From: Schistosoma haematobium
Lineage: Eukaryota > Platyhelminthes > Trematoda > Strigeidida > Schistosomatidae
Direction of reading: 5' to 3'
Assembly: GCF_000699445.3 (NCBI RefSeq)
Contig: NC_067195.1
Location: 57,392,465-57,456,464, forward strand
Length of the DNA stretch: 64,000 nt
This document shows positions 35,985-47,092 of this stretch, piece after piece (the first letter of the stretch is position 1; each line of letters opens with the position of its first letter). The position numbers and the translations under genes were made by a program. Below the pieces are notes generated by a model. The model did no database searches, had not been told where the DNA came from, and saw nothing but the letters and a program-made list of their open reading frames with translations.

Positions 35985-37045
35985 AAATGAGACATTTAAG
36001 AAATTATATTACGCTTCAAAATCTTTTATACCTGTTTTCCCTAGCATACTTCATTATGAACTTGGTGTTTAGTTCTGATGTAAGAGGTATGTTCTGGTCA
36101 CAAATTCTAATTTAAAAAATACAAAGATATAACTGTTCTCATCAGGAATCTCATGGACGAAAAAAAACTCATGCTCTTGCAGTTATAAGGTCCTACAACT
36201 GCTTGTTTGCAATAAACTAAACAAATAAAACATTCATGAAACGAAAAAGTATGAGTAGATCTGACAATCTTAAATAAAAATGTTTATTGTTAGAAGAAAG
36301 AAAAAAAAGTTAATCGTTTTACTAGCCGGAAACGTATAAACCATTACTGTCTCTGTCTATTTTTTGTTTGTTTTTATTTATTAAACAAAAGAGATAATAA
36401 CACATTTATTAAATTCCTGTTTCAACTATTGCCATTAGTAATAATACTACTAATAATACTACTGCTACTACTACTACTGATAATAATAATAATAGTGATA
36501 GTATGATTATTTCCTTACAATATGTAGGCAATAAATAAATTTCAGACAAAAAAAAGAACAACATTTCCGGGATTATTTTTTTAAAACTATTTTGACTGTT
36601 ATTCCCTATATTCTCTAAACAGTAGAAACATCAACTGATAACAATAAACAAATAAATCGTAAACAAAATGCTATGAGTGAAAAAAAGAGAAAAGAAAAGA
36701 AAATAACATTCTAGACTAATTAATAATGTATTGAGAACATTTCCAGTCAAAGTGTTTATAAACAGTAATGATCGAAAAAGAAACATAATAACTACAGGAA
36801 GTAAACAATTCAAATGCTGGTTTAAATAATTAAATCTTTTGTAAGGACGGTATGAAAAGAAAACAACACTATGGCACATTTATATTATTGATTATTCTTT
36901 GAGTTTATATTACAGGTGTAAATAATGAGTGAATGAATGAATTACTCGTCAATACAACAGTTTTATATAAAGGTTATTTGATAGTGTTATTATTGCTCAT
37001 TTTTATATTATAGGAGAAAAGTTAAATAAATGTGATAGGGTATTG

Positions 37046-37079
<34 letters not shown>

Positions 37080-37238
37080 ATACTCTAATTTATAGGTCAA
37101 TAAACATGTGTTGTTTTCGTTGTGTATATATTATCCATAAGAGACTGGGTTGTTAAAGCTAAGTTTTGTATTTATAATGAGACTAAAACAAACATAAAAT
37201 GATTTCTTAATGTCAATATCGATATATCAAAAGCATAA
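35985..37238. other. AT-rich DNA with trinucleotide repeats
   Basis: (AAT/ACT)n near 36438-36492 and (TTA)n at 37046-37077. The hydrophobic minus-strand frame at 36631-36879 looks incidental. Confidence 0.5.
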
Positions 37239-38198
37239 CATTTACTTACTTACTTACGCCTGTTACTCCTCGTGAAGGAGCATAGGTCGCTCACCAGCAT
37301 TCTCCATCCAACCCTGTCCTGGGCAATCCTTTCTAGCTCCTTCCAGTTGTAATTCATCCTTTTCATATCTGCTTCTATTATCCGACGTAATGTGTTCTTT
37401 GGCCTTCCTCTTTTTCGCTTCTCTTCAGGATTCCACGTTAGGGCTTGCCTCGTGATGCAGTTTGACGATTTGCGTAATGTATGTCCTATCCATTTCCATC
37501 GTCTTTTCCTAATTTCTTCTTCAGCTGGAAGTTGGTTTGTTCTCTCCCACAGAAGGCTGTTGCTGATGGTATCCGGCCAATGGATGTTGAGTATCTTGCG
37601 TAGATAACCATTTATAAATACTTGCACGTTCTTGATGATGGTTGTTGTAGTTCTCCAAGTTTCAGCTCCGTACAATAGAACTGTCTTGACATTCGTATAG
37701 AAGATTCTCACTTTGATATTGGTTGAAAGTTGTTTTGAGATCCATATGTTCTTCAACTGTAGGAATTCAGTCCTTGCTTTGCCAATCCTCGCCTTTACGT
37801 CTGCATCTGAACCACCTTGTCCATCGACGATGCTTCCCAGGTATGTGAAGGATTCTATATCTTCTAAAGTTTCTCCATCATGTGTGGTTGGATCGCTGTT
37901 TTCCGTGTTGTATTCGAGGACCTTGGTTTGCCCCTTGTGTATGTTGAGGCCTACTGATGCACAGACTGCTGCTTCACTGGCTGTATTTATCTGCATTTTT
38001 TTCGTGTGTATGCGATAGTACGGCTAGGTCAACTGCGAAGTCCAAATCGTCTGATTGGTTCTGAGCTGTCCATTGTATGCCGTGTTTTTCCTCAGATGTC
38101 CAGGTCTTCATAATCCAGTCGACCAACAGAAGAAAGAGAAAGGGAGAGAGTAGACAGCTTTATGTGACTGCGGTCCTTACTTGGAATGCGTCTGTCAG
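37239..38198 (-). pseudogene. RTE-like LINE reverse transcriptase, C-terminal part
   Basis: The open frame 37250-37996 holds the region after the RT active site: [28 protein letters not shown], a [10 protein letters not shown] block, [12 protein letters not shown] and a C-terminus SFTRSNRRK before TAA. A (GTAA)n tail (37239-37250) follows, as in RTE-type elements that end in short tandem repeats. Upstream, after a frameshift near 37998, the palm region continues to about 38198. The catalytic box reads FAVD instead of FADD (38028-38039), so the enzyme would be dead even without the frameshift. The element is 5' truncated. Confidence 0.85.
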
Positions 38199-38983
38199 CC
38201 GTTCTCATAACATTTGGATTTCAGATATTTAATTCTATTATTCTGGTGTATAATGAGATACAATAAAGAAACTTTTAACATGTGAAAAGTAGTACCAATA
38301 ATGACATTAAAGAAAGATAGAAGAGAGGTTCCGGTTGTTAAGAAAAATTGATATGTAAAGTATGAGTACCTGTAAAGTTTTCTCAGATAACACTAAATAA
38401 TGTATTGTAAAAAAATAATTAACTTCAACTATATTCAAATTCTTGATAACAACGATTTTGACTGAAAACATTCATAGTTAATGACAATTGAAATGGAAAA
38501 TACCCAGTTTCGAAGATAGATATACAGGTAGAGTAATGATGTATTCAACGGAAAAATTCACTTAGAAAGTGATACTTAAATTAAATACGACAGGGCTCTG
38601 TTTGTTTGTTGAAAATGTTGAAGTTATTCAAACCATTCTTACCATTTTTATTGTGTTTTTTCACACTTGAATATCTGCTTTTTTATCTGCCGAAGACTAC
38701 CATAGATGTATTTATGGTTTCTTATTTCAACAAATCTTTGATGTATATTATGTTTATGTCTCTACAAGCTATGGGTATTCCAGTAAAGAATCAGTTCTTA
38801 TCACTGTTCAGTAGATCTTCATTACAGTCTTATCTTCGTATTCTCCGTAATTTTTGAGTGATCTATGCATCCAGCTGTTATCCATGATAACAAAAATTAA
38901 TCGTAATTATAACAGTAATAAGAATATCTCTATTCACCATTATGAATACTTTCGCACCAATGAGTTCGCAAGATAAATTTTGT
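38199..38983. other. AT-rich DNA, nothing recognised
   Basis: An 83-codon hydrophobic plus-strand frame (38606-38857) has no supporting signal. Confidence 0.45.
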
Positions 38984-39262
38984 AGTGCTGTAGTGAACGA
39001 GAACACAAATGAGGTCAACTAAATGGATTTGAATTCAAAATTAGTAAAATCTGAGAACCATATAGTAGATGCTTCATTTGCAAAATGTTAGTCAATCGTC
39101 TCAAACTTCACTGTTCCTTATATTCGACAGTAATAATTCTCTGTTCTAGTTCTCTTTTCTTTGATCTTCCTAATATTCTGCTTCCAGGCATTTCACCTTT
39201 CATTGATGACACACACCACTTATATCTGTCGACATCAGTAGTACACATTACACTACCTATAA
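38984..39262 (+). repeat. Repeat family C (copy C3)
   Basis: GCTGTAGTGAACGAGAACAC through CATTTGCAAAATGTTAGTC to CATCAGTAGTACACATTACA. It matches C1, C2 and C5. Confidence 0.7.
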
Positions 39263-40447
39263 CTATATTCTACAATATTGAGCTTTTAAAAATGATGTCT
39301 TCGTGTTGTTGATATATAACCATCGTATTTTTTAAAACCACTATTTGTATATTAGAAAATTGTTTAGTTATATACCCTGAAATTAATAATATACGACCTA
39401 TTTAAAGACGTTTTAAAAGTTTTCAGTAATTTTTTTTGTGATACCATCTTCAAAACCTTAAAATACTGAAGACGTAAACTATAATAACATTCAGTAAGGT
39501 TAAATTTCTCAAAATCTCATTTTAAATTTAATAAATAACAAAACATTGAATTATAATACCTGAACTATGAGTAACTCAGTCTTAGAGTCCCAAAAATTCA
39601 ATCAAGATATCACTTAAATCTTTAGTCGATTTTGTGGGCTTCTCAATTAATACCTGAGTATGAGAAACTGAAGGTCAAACTTAATTTTAGATAACTTTTA
39701 GATCTCAAAAATTTCATAATTTATGTGTCGACGTCGACTGTGGCCGCTCCATATGGACCTAGGAACCAACCGTAATATATATTCGAGAAAAAGTTATAAA
39801 ACTATATTTTCATTCTCAAGAACTTTCACCACAGTAGTTCCTTGTAATTATTTCATTTGTTTAGTTTCTTTTGTAAATATTTACAACATATGACTAGCGA
39901 GTTTACTGCGTTGACTACAAACATGAAACGTTTGTAATCAAAACTGATTCGGATACATTAACATTAACACTGTCGAAATGACCAAGCTTTTTTGAGAAAA
40001 GATGTGACAATCGATTTGTATTTGCAGTAGATCTATTTATTCTCTGGTATGTCAATTTACAGTGTATCAAAGGCTAGTCACATCACATTATCATATTTAA
40101 AATGGTTCACAGAAAGGTGTATGATAAATGTTACATTTATCTGAGTGATTGTGTAGTAGTTACGCTAAAATAATTACACATTTGTGTAAATTCATTTTTA
40201 AAAAATGACCAACAGTTTTCTTCAAACATATAAAATGTTTCCTTTCACAGATAAATTGAACAAACAGTAATCAACAAGTTACATACTTTTTCATTCACAT
40301 TGAAAATAATACTTAGATAATCCGTGGTACTTTTACTATTTAGCTGAACTGAAAAACTTCCACATACACTGTTATCATCTTTTAATTTATAAAAACGCAG
40401 AAGTACCGATTTCTTTAATTTCTTCACGTTGAAATTTCTTTTTGTTT
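39263..40447. other. AT-rich DNA with a GC-rich patch
   Basis: The patch at about 39726-39770 contains a doubled GTCGAC, CATATG and CCTAGG. The rest is unrecognised. Confidence 0.4.
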
Positions 40448-40893
40448 TAAGCCAAGATGGATAGTGGCTAGCAGTAGAGTTCAGGATGCACGTTTATTAC
40501 TATTTGGGACTCTTCAGCTGAATGTGCGTGCATCCCAGCACCGATCGCTACAAACGTCATCGCGTTATCCACTTAGCTACTAAGTCCTGATAACCACCTG
40601 CTTGTGTAATGGGGTGAAGTTTAAATTCACTCGGTGTTGTATCTTCCCATTGTTATTTAGGACTGAAATCGATCAGTATCTTGTTAGCATATGTGCATCC
40701 TGTACGGAATGCCTTGATATTACCTGAAGTCACAAGCTTTATAAGCAAATATGAATAGTGACTAACAATAAAATCCAGGACTTATATTTCATTCTATTAG
40801 AGACTCGTTAACTAGATGTACCTACATCCTAGAGTTGATGTTCATTTCAGGATTCAAAGATACAAGTAAAACAATACCAAGTGAATTCTTTTT
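40448..40893 (-). repeat. Tandem family A repeats (one full, one partial monomer; A4, A5)
   Basis: Monomer A4 is 40448-40742. A second monomer starts at 40743 with the same GCAAATATGAATAGTGACTA head and is cut off near 40893. The unit length is about 295 bp. A4 keeps CTGAAGA but has TAAA for GAAA. A5 keeps GAAA but has TTAACGA for CTGACGA. Both ribozymes should be inactive. A4 has a tRNA-like head region but has lost its B-box text. Confidence 0.8.
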
Positions 40894-41349
40894 GTCTTAG
40901 TTAATAAACTACAAAAGAGAATCTATAAAACATAGTTCATAAACGAATAGTTTATTACACCATAATGAGACAATTGCTCAAATGAGTATTATTATTATTT
41001 TCTTCTAATCTCATGAGGGTTATTTTATTTTTCTTTCATTTATAAGATCAAACATTCAGTCTGGATTTTTAACATAATACCGTCTAGTTTTTTTCTATTA
41101 TTATTAAATTAATAATTAACAAGATTAATTTATGGGTTTGTTTATTTTTTAAATTTAGTTCTATATTCAATTCCGTTTTCCTTTTTTTTGTTTTTTTTTA
41201 ATATTTTATAACCCCTAGTGTATTATATTAAATGATGCGAATGAATTAAATAATTGCTCATTAAAATTTTTTTTCTGTTTTTTTCTCTTTTTTATTACTA
41301 AACTCACTTGACATTGCTTACTTTATATCTTTCTATTAGGATTTAAGAC
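40894..41349. other. AT-rich DNA, T-tracts
   Basis: Poly-T tracts near 41180-41202 and 41265-41290. Confidence 0.45.
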
Positions 41350-41455
41350 TGTGAATTGATCAGTCATTGATTGGCATGAGTACATTCTATGTGTATTACT
41401 ACTTTGATATTACCTTAAGTCATAAGTAATATAAGTAAAGATGAATAATGATTAG
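41350..41455 (-). repeat. Family A body fragment (copy A6)
   Basis: Matches the monomer body from the GATCAGTC block to AAGATGAATAATGATTAG. It contains neither tRNA head nor ribozyme. Confidence 0.65.
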
Positions 41456-41890
41456 CTTAAATGTGATATATCTATTCTCCTTTTAATATATATGTCCTAC
41501 ATTATTTTATAAATTATTATTTAATTTAATTTTTATTTATTAGACATAAATGTAATTAAACTTAATTCATTTTCAATTCCTGACGGTATTCATATATTAC
41601 TATTATTAGTAGTAGTATAATAAAGAAGTTGTGAATGATAGTGTATCTGTTAATAATAAACTTATGACAGAAAATTATTAATTTAAGTAATAAATCAATT
41701 AAAAGCCTCAGGGGGTTATACAATTGACCTGACTCAACATTCAGGTAAAAAAAATATATTAGATGCCATCATTGTATTCTTGGGTTAGAATCACAGTATT
41801 TTTTACAAACAATTAAGTAGATACAAATATTCATCAAGATTAGAACGAATAGTTTGACAGTAATTGGGCGCCGAGTATAGAGAAGTTATT
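41456..41890. other. AT-rich DNA, nothing recognised
   Basis: No supported feature. Confidence 0.45.
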
Positions 41891-41941
41891 ATATGTGAAA
41901 ATTATATATGAAATATTCTCAGCGATTTAAATTTAAATAAT

Positions 41942-41990
41942 TCCAACGTTTCGTCCAGCTAACTTGTCTGGACTTCTTCAGGGTAATAAT
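41942..41990 (-). ncRNA. Penelope-type hammerhead motif, left arm of P1
   Basis: Minus strand: CTGAAGA, stem II GTCCAG/CTGGAC (perfect), GAAA, minimal stem III ACGT, cleavage predicted after GTT. Stem I is short. Confidence 0.6.
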
Positions 41991-42181
41991 CAAAATCAAA
42001 ATCATCAACTATCACTTGGTTAAATTTCATCATATCTGACTAAGGATTGATCTTTAAAAAACATTGAGATTAGTGGGTTTGGATAAATTTTTTAAATCTA
42101 TTTATGACCTATAATGTAAAGCCTCATATATTGTCTCTACCTTTTATCATGAATTGATGATTTGATGATTTTGATCTTGAT

Positions 42182-42230
42182 TATTACCCTGAAGAAGTTC
42201 AGACAAGTTAACTGGACGAAACGTTGGAAT
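42182..42230 (+). ncRNA. Penelope-type hammerhead motif, right arm of P1
   Basis: CTGAAGA (42189-42195), stem II GTTCAG/CTGGAC (one G-U pair), GAAA (42218-42221) and ACGT. It opposes the left-arm motif. Confidence 0.6.
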
Positions 42231-42576
42231 TATTTAAATTTTAATCGCTGAGAATATTTCATATATAATTTTCACATATAATTAAGTAGATATGTTTCGT
42301 GAAAAATTTTCAAACATTTCATCGAATTTACTCCAATATCAATGAATATCAAACGTAGAATATTGGATCTTAAATGACTGTACATTTGAATGACAATATT
42401 TGTAGACTGAAATGATAAAATTATTGTTTAGTGATCATCGAAGTTAAATTTGTTAATCACAATCAAGCAACATTCGAATGTAATTTAAACACAAGATCTT
42501 TAAAGATCTTTTTTTTAAAAACACTGAATGTATTTTGTGAAGGATTTCTTATCATAGTTAAATTCTAAGCGAAATC

Positions 42577-42790
42577 TGTAGTACTACTATGATGTGTGCT
42601 AATAATGTCTGCCTAGAGATAGAAGGTTTAGAATATCAAAGAAAAGAGAACGAGAACAAATAATGATTGCTATGGAAGTGGAGGGACAATGAAGTCTGAG
42701 ACAGTTGATTGATGTTTTGCAAATTACGTTATTGTATTCAAATGCATTTGGTTGTCTAAACTTGTGTTCATGTTCACCACACTACGACTC
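42577..42790 (-). repeat. Repeat family C (copy C4)
   Basis: Reverse orientation: CAAAGAAAAGAGAACGAGAA, then GATTGATGTTTTGCAAATTA, to a CTTGTGTTCATGTTCACCAC end. Confidence 0.65.
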
Positions 42791-43343
42791 CATTTAATAA
42801 CACGTTTCAAAATCATTAACATTATAAACAAATATGATTTAAATAAGGTTAGTGGTGTGACTTCTACAAAATAGATATTCGGAATGTAGGCAGATATTCG
42901 ATTTCCTTATAATAGCTCATAATGTCCAGTAACTATCAGTGTATCATGAAGGACTGACTGAATAAAAAGTTATTTTTTTCTGTATTCGGAATGTTAGTAT
43001 TGTCCTCATTTTAATTGAACGTCAAGTTTATTCGTTTAAAATATTATCACTTAGTTTATAGCTCTAGAATCTAATCTGTTCATTTTCGATTTATCTTGAA
43101 AGCTTGTTATGTACGTGAAATGTTTGTGATTTATAGTCTGACTGAAGCTGACCGAGCCATTAGTTTGAATATTTCTAGTAAAAACCATTGGGGGAAGTGT
43201 CCATAGTTTTTCAGACTAGTCCTACGTTTTAAGTCATACGTTATGTTAGGGAGATCCAGAAAACTTTTAGAAAAATGGCAAAAAAATCTCTGAAAACATT
43301 GAGAAACATCTTATTCAATCAGCATTAACTAGGAGCTTTGCCA

Positions 43344-43356
43344 GAAGCATCTAGAA
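43344..43356. promoter_or_regulatory. Heat-shock element, three units
   Basis: GAAGCATCTAGAA: GAA..ATC..GAA, one base off the nGAAnnTTCnnGAAn array bound by HSF. Confidence 0.45.
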
Positions 43357-43422
43357 AGTGAAAAGTCACATGTCAAGTTTCTGATTGGATGGTTACCTAT
43401 ACTACTACTATGTTTAGTAGCG

Positions 43423-43440
43423 TTCAAGAATTTTCCGGAA
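43423..43440. promoter_or_regulatory. Heat-shock element, four perfect units
   Basis: TTCaaGAAttTTCcgGAA is four alternating, correctly spaced nGAAn units, a strong HSF site by known rules. It lies 43 bases upstream of the TATA box. Confidence 0.65.
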
Positions 43441-43483
43441 AACCAAGGTCATGTAAAGCACTGTAAAAACCTTAAACTTCCTG

Positions 43484-43490
43484 TATATAA
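43484..43490 (+). promoter_or_regulatory. TATA box
   Basis: TATATAA in CCTGTATATAAACGAACC. Transcription would start roughly 25-30 bases downstream. Confidence 0.5.
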
Positions 43491-43808
43491 ACGAACCTTT
43501 GAAGTAAGGTGTTTCTTTCTTGTTTCGCGCCTTTTCTCTCGTGTTCAAGTTGCTGTGTAGTTCTAGCCTGTGGGTTACTAGAAGAGATTAGAAACCGAAT
43601 CTAGCGTTCATTGAAAAGTTATAAGTTATACTTTAAATGTCATCCGTTAGGAATATGTATCAACGTAAATGTTTTGAAGATTAAAATAAACCGCGATATT
43701 TAGATACTTTTATTCTAAAAATTCATTTAAATATCTAAATTGGAAAATAAATTATTGTTTTTTTAACATTAAATTTACAAGTGTTTTAACTGAATGAAGG
43801 TTTATATG

Positions 43809-43968
43809 ACTTAATTCATGATAAAAGGTAAAGACAATATATGAGGATTTACATTATAGGTCATAAATAGATTAAAAAAACTATCCAAACCCACTAATCT
43901 CAATATTTTTTAAAGATCGATCCCTAGTCAGATACGATGAAATTTAACCAAGTGGTAGTTGATATTGA
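43809..43968 (-). repeat. Fragment of the P1 centre (P2)
   Basis: Reverse complement of about 42006-42152 (CCAAACCCACTAATCTCAAT, GAAATTTAACCAAGTGGTAG). No hammerhead arm is attached. Confidence 0.65.
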
Positions 43969-45137
43969 TTAATTAGCAACCGTATTGTTTAAAGATAATA
44001 TGAAATAATAAACTTCTGTAACCAACAGAGGTAGCTAATTTAGTGACTAATATATTTACTTCTTCTTGTTACCAAGTTTCAAAACAGAATGTGTTGTTAT
44101 CAGTCAAAAATGCACGATGCCTAATGAAATGATAAATTTGCAAATTTGAATAAACTAAGTAAATATTTTCAAACTAATGAAGATCAATCAGGTCTAGTTG
44201 AGACTTATGTGACAGGTAGGTATATATCCTTGATTGACAAAAAACTTAAGAATAAACTTTGCATCTTAGTGACAGCATGGAGTATAAGTATATAATTTGT
44301 TTATTTCTAACCATTTGAAATTTATTACCCTATAGATCTTAATAAAATGAGTTGTTACTCATAAACATTTTGATCTCTATAAGGCAAAGAACATCCATAA
44401 ATAGCAAACATATAAATTTTACTATAGTTGAGATTCAGCTAGCCAATAATTTTATACTGAAAGATTATTGAATAATTCATAGCTAAAATACTTTTGAACA
44501 GTGTCAAACTTATTAAATCAAATTATAAACTTTCATTTCAACTTTCACATACCACAATATATACTTAACTAAAATACTATATCACTCAATGATATATGCT
44601 CACTAGAACTGTTTCCCATTTTAGATATATATGATATACCAATATATACATAGAATGACTTATAATCTTCTTTAATAGTATTGTTGATTTAACTGAGTCA
44701 TATAGAGATTGATTTTTATCTCATTTTCAATACCTCATGTTATTCACTCTATAATAAACACGCAGATATAAACATTCAGACATGAATATCCAATTGAATA
44801 CAGTTAAATAAACTCGGTAATCTTAAATAAAGTAGTCTACTGTTAGAGAATTTCCCCATGGTTCTGCCAGTCATATTTATATAAACAGTTCCTTTTTTTA
44901 GAGTTTTATATACGTTTTCGACTATAGCCATTCTTTCATTCTAATTCATCTCCTTGTCTAAAAATAAATATAAATTTTCCTGATAATAAATTATTTAAAT
45001 AAATAAATAATTATGAAGAGTGTAATACAATTAATAGATGGTTTAAAGCTTGTCATCAAATGAACAAATTAGCCCTGTTCAGTGTATATTAATAGTTATA
45101 AATAATGTGCATTTTTACACGGCTTTCAACTTCAAGT

Positions 45138-45180
<43 letters not shown>

Positions 45181-45837
45181 ATAGTGAATTAGAGAACGTT
45201 AACCATAGTATGCAATACAATTATCAATGGTAGTGTGTGTAAATGTATTAATGTACTGATTGAAATCTAATTAGAATGCACGCGATACCATATCTTTTAT
45301 ATTTTTATTATTTGATAAATAGTCAACAACAATTCCAAAAAAAAAAATAATGGGGACAATAGATATTTTAATTATAGGTGGATACATTAATTTAAACTGC
45401 TAAGTAACCAACAATAAAAAAATATTTCCATTTCATTACTCAAATACTTTTTCTAAATTATACATATTTTAGGAATAAAATGATTTGTATTTCAATTTTT
45501 TTTAAGAATTTTTTCATCCAGTATATAGTAGCTACAAAATAGTGTTTACTAGTCTATGATAAAAACTGATTTATTCAACAATATAGATTAAAGAAAAGTA
45601 CACTTTTCACAATTATTTTAGTCACTTATCCAGAACTAATCAGAATATATTTCAAATTTTGTTTCTATTAATGATGTAATCTAACTGATCAATTAAGAAG
45701 CTTTGTACATTATAACCTTTTATTTAAATATAACCTAACGAATGTATTTTCTGAATACTTAAGGTATTTACAAGAAAAAACAAATGACTAAACAGTGAAA
45801 GAAACAATAAAATACTAATTAGTACTATTGTAATATC
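43969..45837. other. AT-rich DNA with (TA)n
   Basis: (TA)n at 45140-45178. Otherwise unrecognised. Confidence 0.5.
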
Positions 45838-46170
45838 TGAAGGGATTTTGTGGACATTATAATAATTTCAATAGATGAGATCATAAGTCGATTGAAACTA
45901 GACCAGTGTAGTTCAATCAGGTCTGTTATGAGATATTAACTTACTGATGACAATCGTGGATGTGTCGCTCAATTTCGTGGATTGATTAAAGTTAGACATT
46001 AACACCAATGGATGGTGGCCGGCTCAATGGTCTAATGGTTAAGCGCCAGATTGATAGGTCCTGGGTTCGAATCATGGTTGCACACAATAGAACGAAACGG
46101 CCGTCTAGTGATTCCAGGTTTTCCAAGATGGTCTTTAATTGACTCATGACCTCAACTATTGAAATTATTA
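45838..46170 (+). mobile_element. Long-form family B element, hammerhead half deleted (copy B16)
   Basis: It has the left border (AAGGGATTTTGTGGACATTA), inverted tail text, the long 5' part (TGACAATCGTGGATGTGTCG), a very good tRNA-like head (A-box TGGTCTAATGGTTAAG, B-box GGGTTCGAATC) and the right tail (TTGACTCATGACCTCAACTA then TTGAAATTATTATTAT). Between GCACAC and AATAGAACGAAACGG the CTGAGGA arm has been deleted. GAAA and ACGGCCGT remain. The ends are inverted repeats. Confidence 0.85.
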
Positions 46171-46810
46171 TTATCATAAGTTATTGAGTTTTATATGTTT
46201 TGAAAATTTACTGTCCATTTAAAGTTTCATTTATAAGTGTGGTCCAAATTTAACTCATGCACAAATTATTGTACTTTACCGCATTAAATGGAAATGTGTC
46301 AATCAAAAAGACTCATTTCTAACTTCCTTCTAAGTGTAATATGTAAAGAATTAAAATGTCTTTAACTGGTTTTCTTGTTTTAATTTCTCACTAATTTATT
46401 AATGGGTAAATTTTTTTTCTTTAATAAAACTAAAGTGAAAAAAAAATCAATCAGTCATAATCAACTTTGGATCTTTTTCTAGAAGATTCATCTATTGACG
46501 GTGTATTAGCCTAACATTAATACAAAGTTAAACATTAATAATCTGTTTATCATTGAAAGGAAAATTATATCAGTTTTGATAGAAGGTTGAACATGAGAAC
46601 TACTGTTCAAGATAAACAAATAAAACATTAAAGAGTTAAGCATGATACAGGTCAATATTTTAATGAAGTTAAATAATGAATGCTGTAATCAGTTTCCACC
46701 CATCTCACTCAATATTTTCAACTTGATTAAGAGATAAAATACATATAACAAATATAACTTCAATTCCATGCACCCAAAGGGAAATACATAAATGTTATCG
46801 AAATCATAAA
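46171..46810. other. AT-rich DNA, nothing recognised
   Basis: No supported feature. Confidence 0.45.
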
Positions 46811-46856
46811 TAAATAAGACATTTGTAATATCTCAGTAAGCAGAAAAATTAACTCT

Positions 46857-46899
46857 TCTGACGTTTCGTGACTTGATGTAAGTCACTTCTTCAGAGAAT
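46857..46899 (-). ncRNA. Penelope-type hammerhead motif, left arm of P3
   Basis: Minus strand: CTGAAGA, stem II GTGACTT/AAGTCAC (perfect 7 bp, loop ACATC), GAAA, ACGT, cleavage after GTC. Stem I is TTCT/AGAA. Confidence 0.65.
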
Positions 46900-46989
46900 A
46901 AATGACCAAATTAAATAGTACAACGGAACAACATATTCCTATTGTTCCGTTGTACTAATTAAACTTGGATTAATTTTAATTTGGTTATT

Positions 46990-47036
46990 TATTCTCTGAA
47001 GAAGTGACTTACACTAAGTCACGAAACGTCAGAAAA
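46990..47036 (+). ncRNA. Penelope-type hammerhead motif, right arm of P3
   Basis: CTGAAGA (46996-47002), stem II 47004-47010/47016-47022 perfect, GAAA (47023-47026), ACGT, predicted cleavage after C47030. Stem I 46992-46995/47031-47034. Confidence 0.65.
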
Positions 47037-47092
47037 TCTAATCTCTCTACTCATTGAGATATTACAAATATACTATTTATTTATAACAATCT

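Larger units (their letters stand above)
41891..42280. mobile_element. Inverted Penelope-type terminal unit (P1)
   Basis: Arms of about 117 bp (41891-42007 and 42160-42280) are near-perfect inverted repeats around about 150 bp of unrelated centre. Each arm contains CTGAAGAAG...GGACGAAACGTTGG text, the hammerhead type known from Penelope-like element terminal repeats. Part of the centre recurs in reverse at 43.8 kb. The PLE assignment rests on the hammerhead type; no RT is attached. Confidence 0.65.
43244..43768 (+). mobile_element. LTR-like block with heat-shock promoter elements
   Basis: It starts TGTTAGG and ends TTTTAACA, the TG...CA form of an LTR. In order it holds an inverted CCAAT (ATTGG, 43384-43388), two heat-shock elements, a TATA box (43484-43490), a less AT-rich leader and AATAAA (43685-43690). 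This is the U3-R-U5 order of an LTR. No 5-bp target duplication is seen (CGTTA left, TTAAA right). It could instead be a heat-shock gene promoter with its coding part elsewhere; only a 15-codon frame (MSSVRN..., from 43637) follows. Confidence 0.45.
46811..47092. mobile_element. Inverted Penelope-type terminal unit with central hairpin (P3)
   Basis: Arms of about 100-120 bp (46811-46913 and 46974-47092) are inverted copies. The centre holds a perfect 14-bp hairpin, GTACAACGGAACAA (46918-46931) with its complement (46942-46955). Each arm carries a CTGAAGA...GAAACGTC hammerhead. Stem II sequence differs from P1, so this is a separate subfamily. Confidence 0.65.

Noticed and set aside
36631..36879. 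82-codon hydrophobic minus-strand frame
   Set aside because: No start context, splice or conservation signal; AT-rich DNA often gives such Phe/Leu/Ile-rich frames.
37713..38018. 101-codon plus-strand frame
   Set aside because: Antisense shadow of the LINE reverse transcriptase on the minus strand.
38606..38857. 83-codon hydrophobic plus-strand frame
   Set aside because: No supporting signal; same compositional explanation.
45970..46000. Second ribozyme-like segment (CTGATGACAAT...TTTCGTGG) in long-form B copies
   Set aside because: CTGATGA is present upstream, but TTTC rather than GAAA follows, so no hammerhead core can form on this strand.
46018..46075. Possible functional tRNA gene
   Set aside because: Good A and B boxes, but they lie inside a family B SINE and no acceptor stem or anticodon arm folds as a tRNA; the same holds for the other tRNA-like heads.
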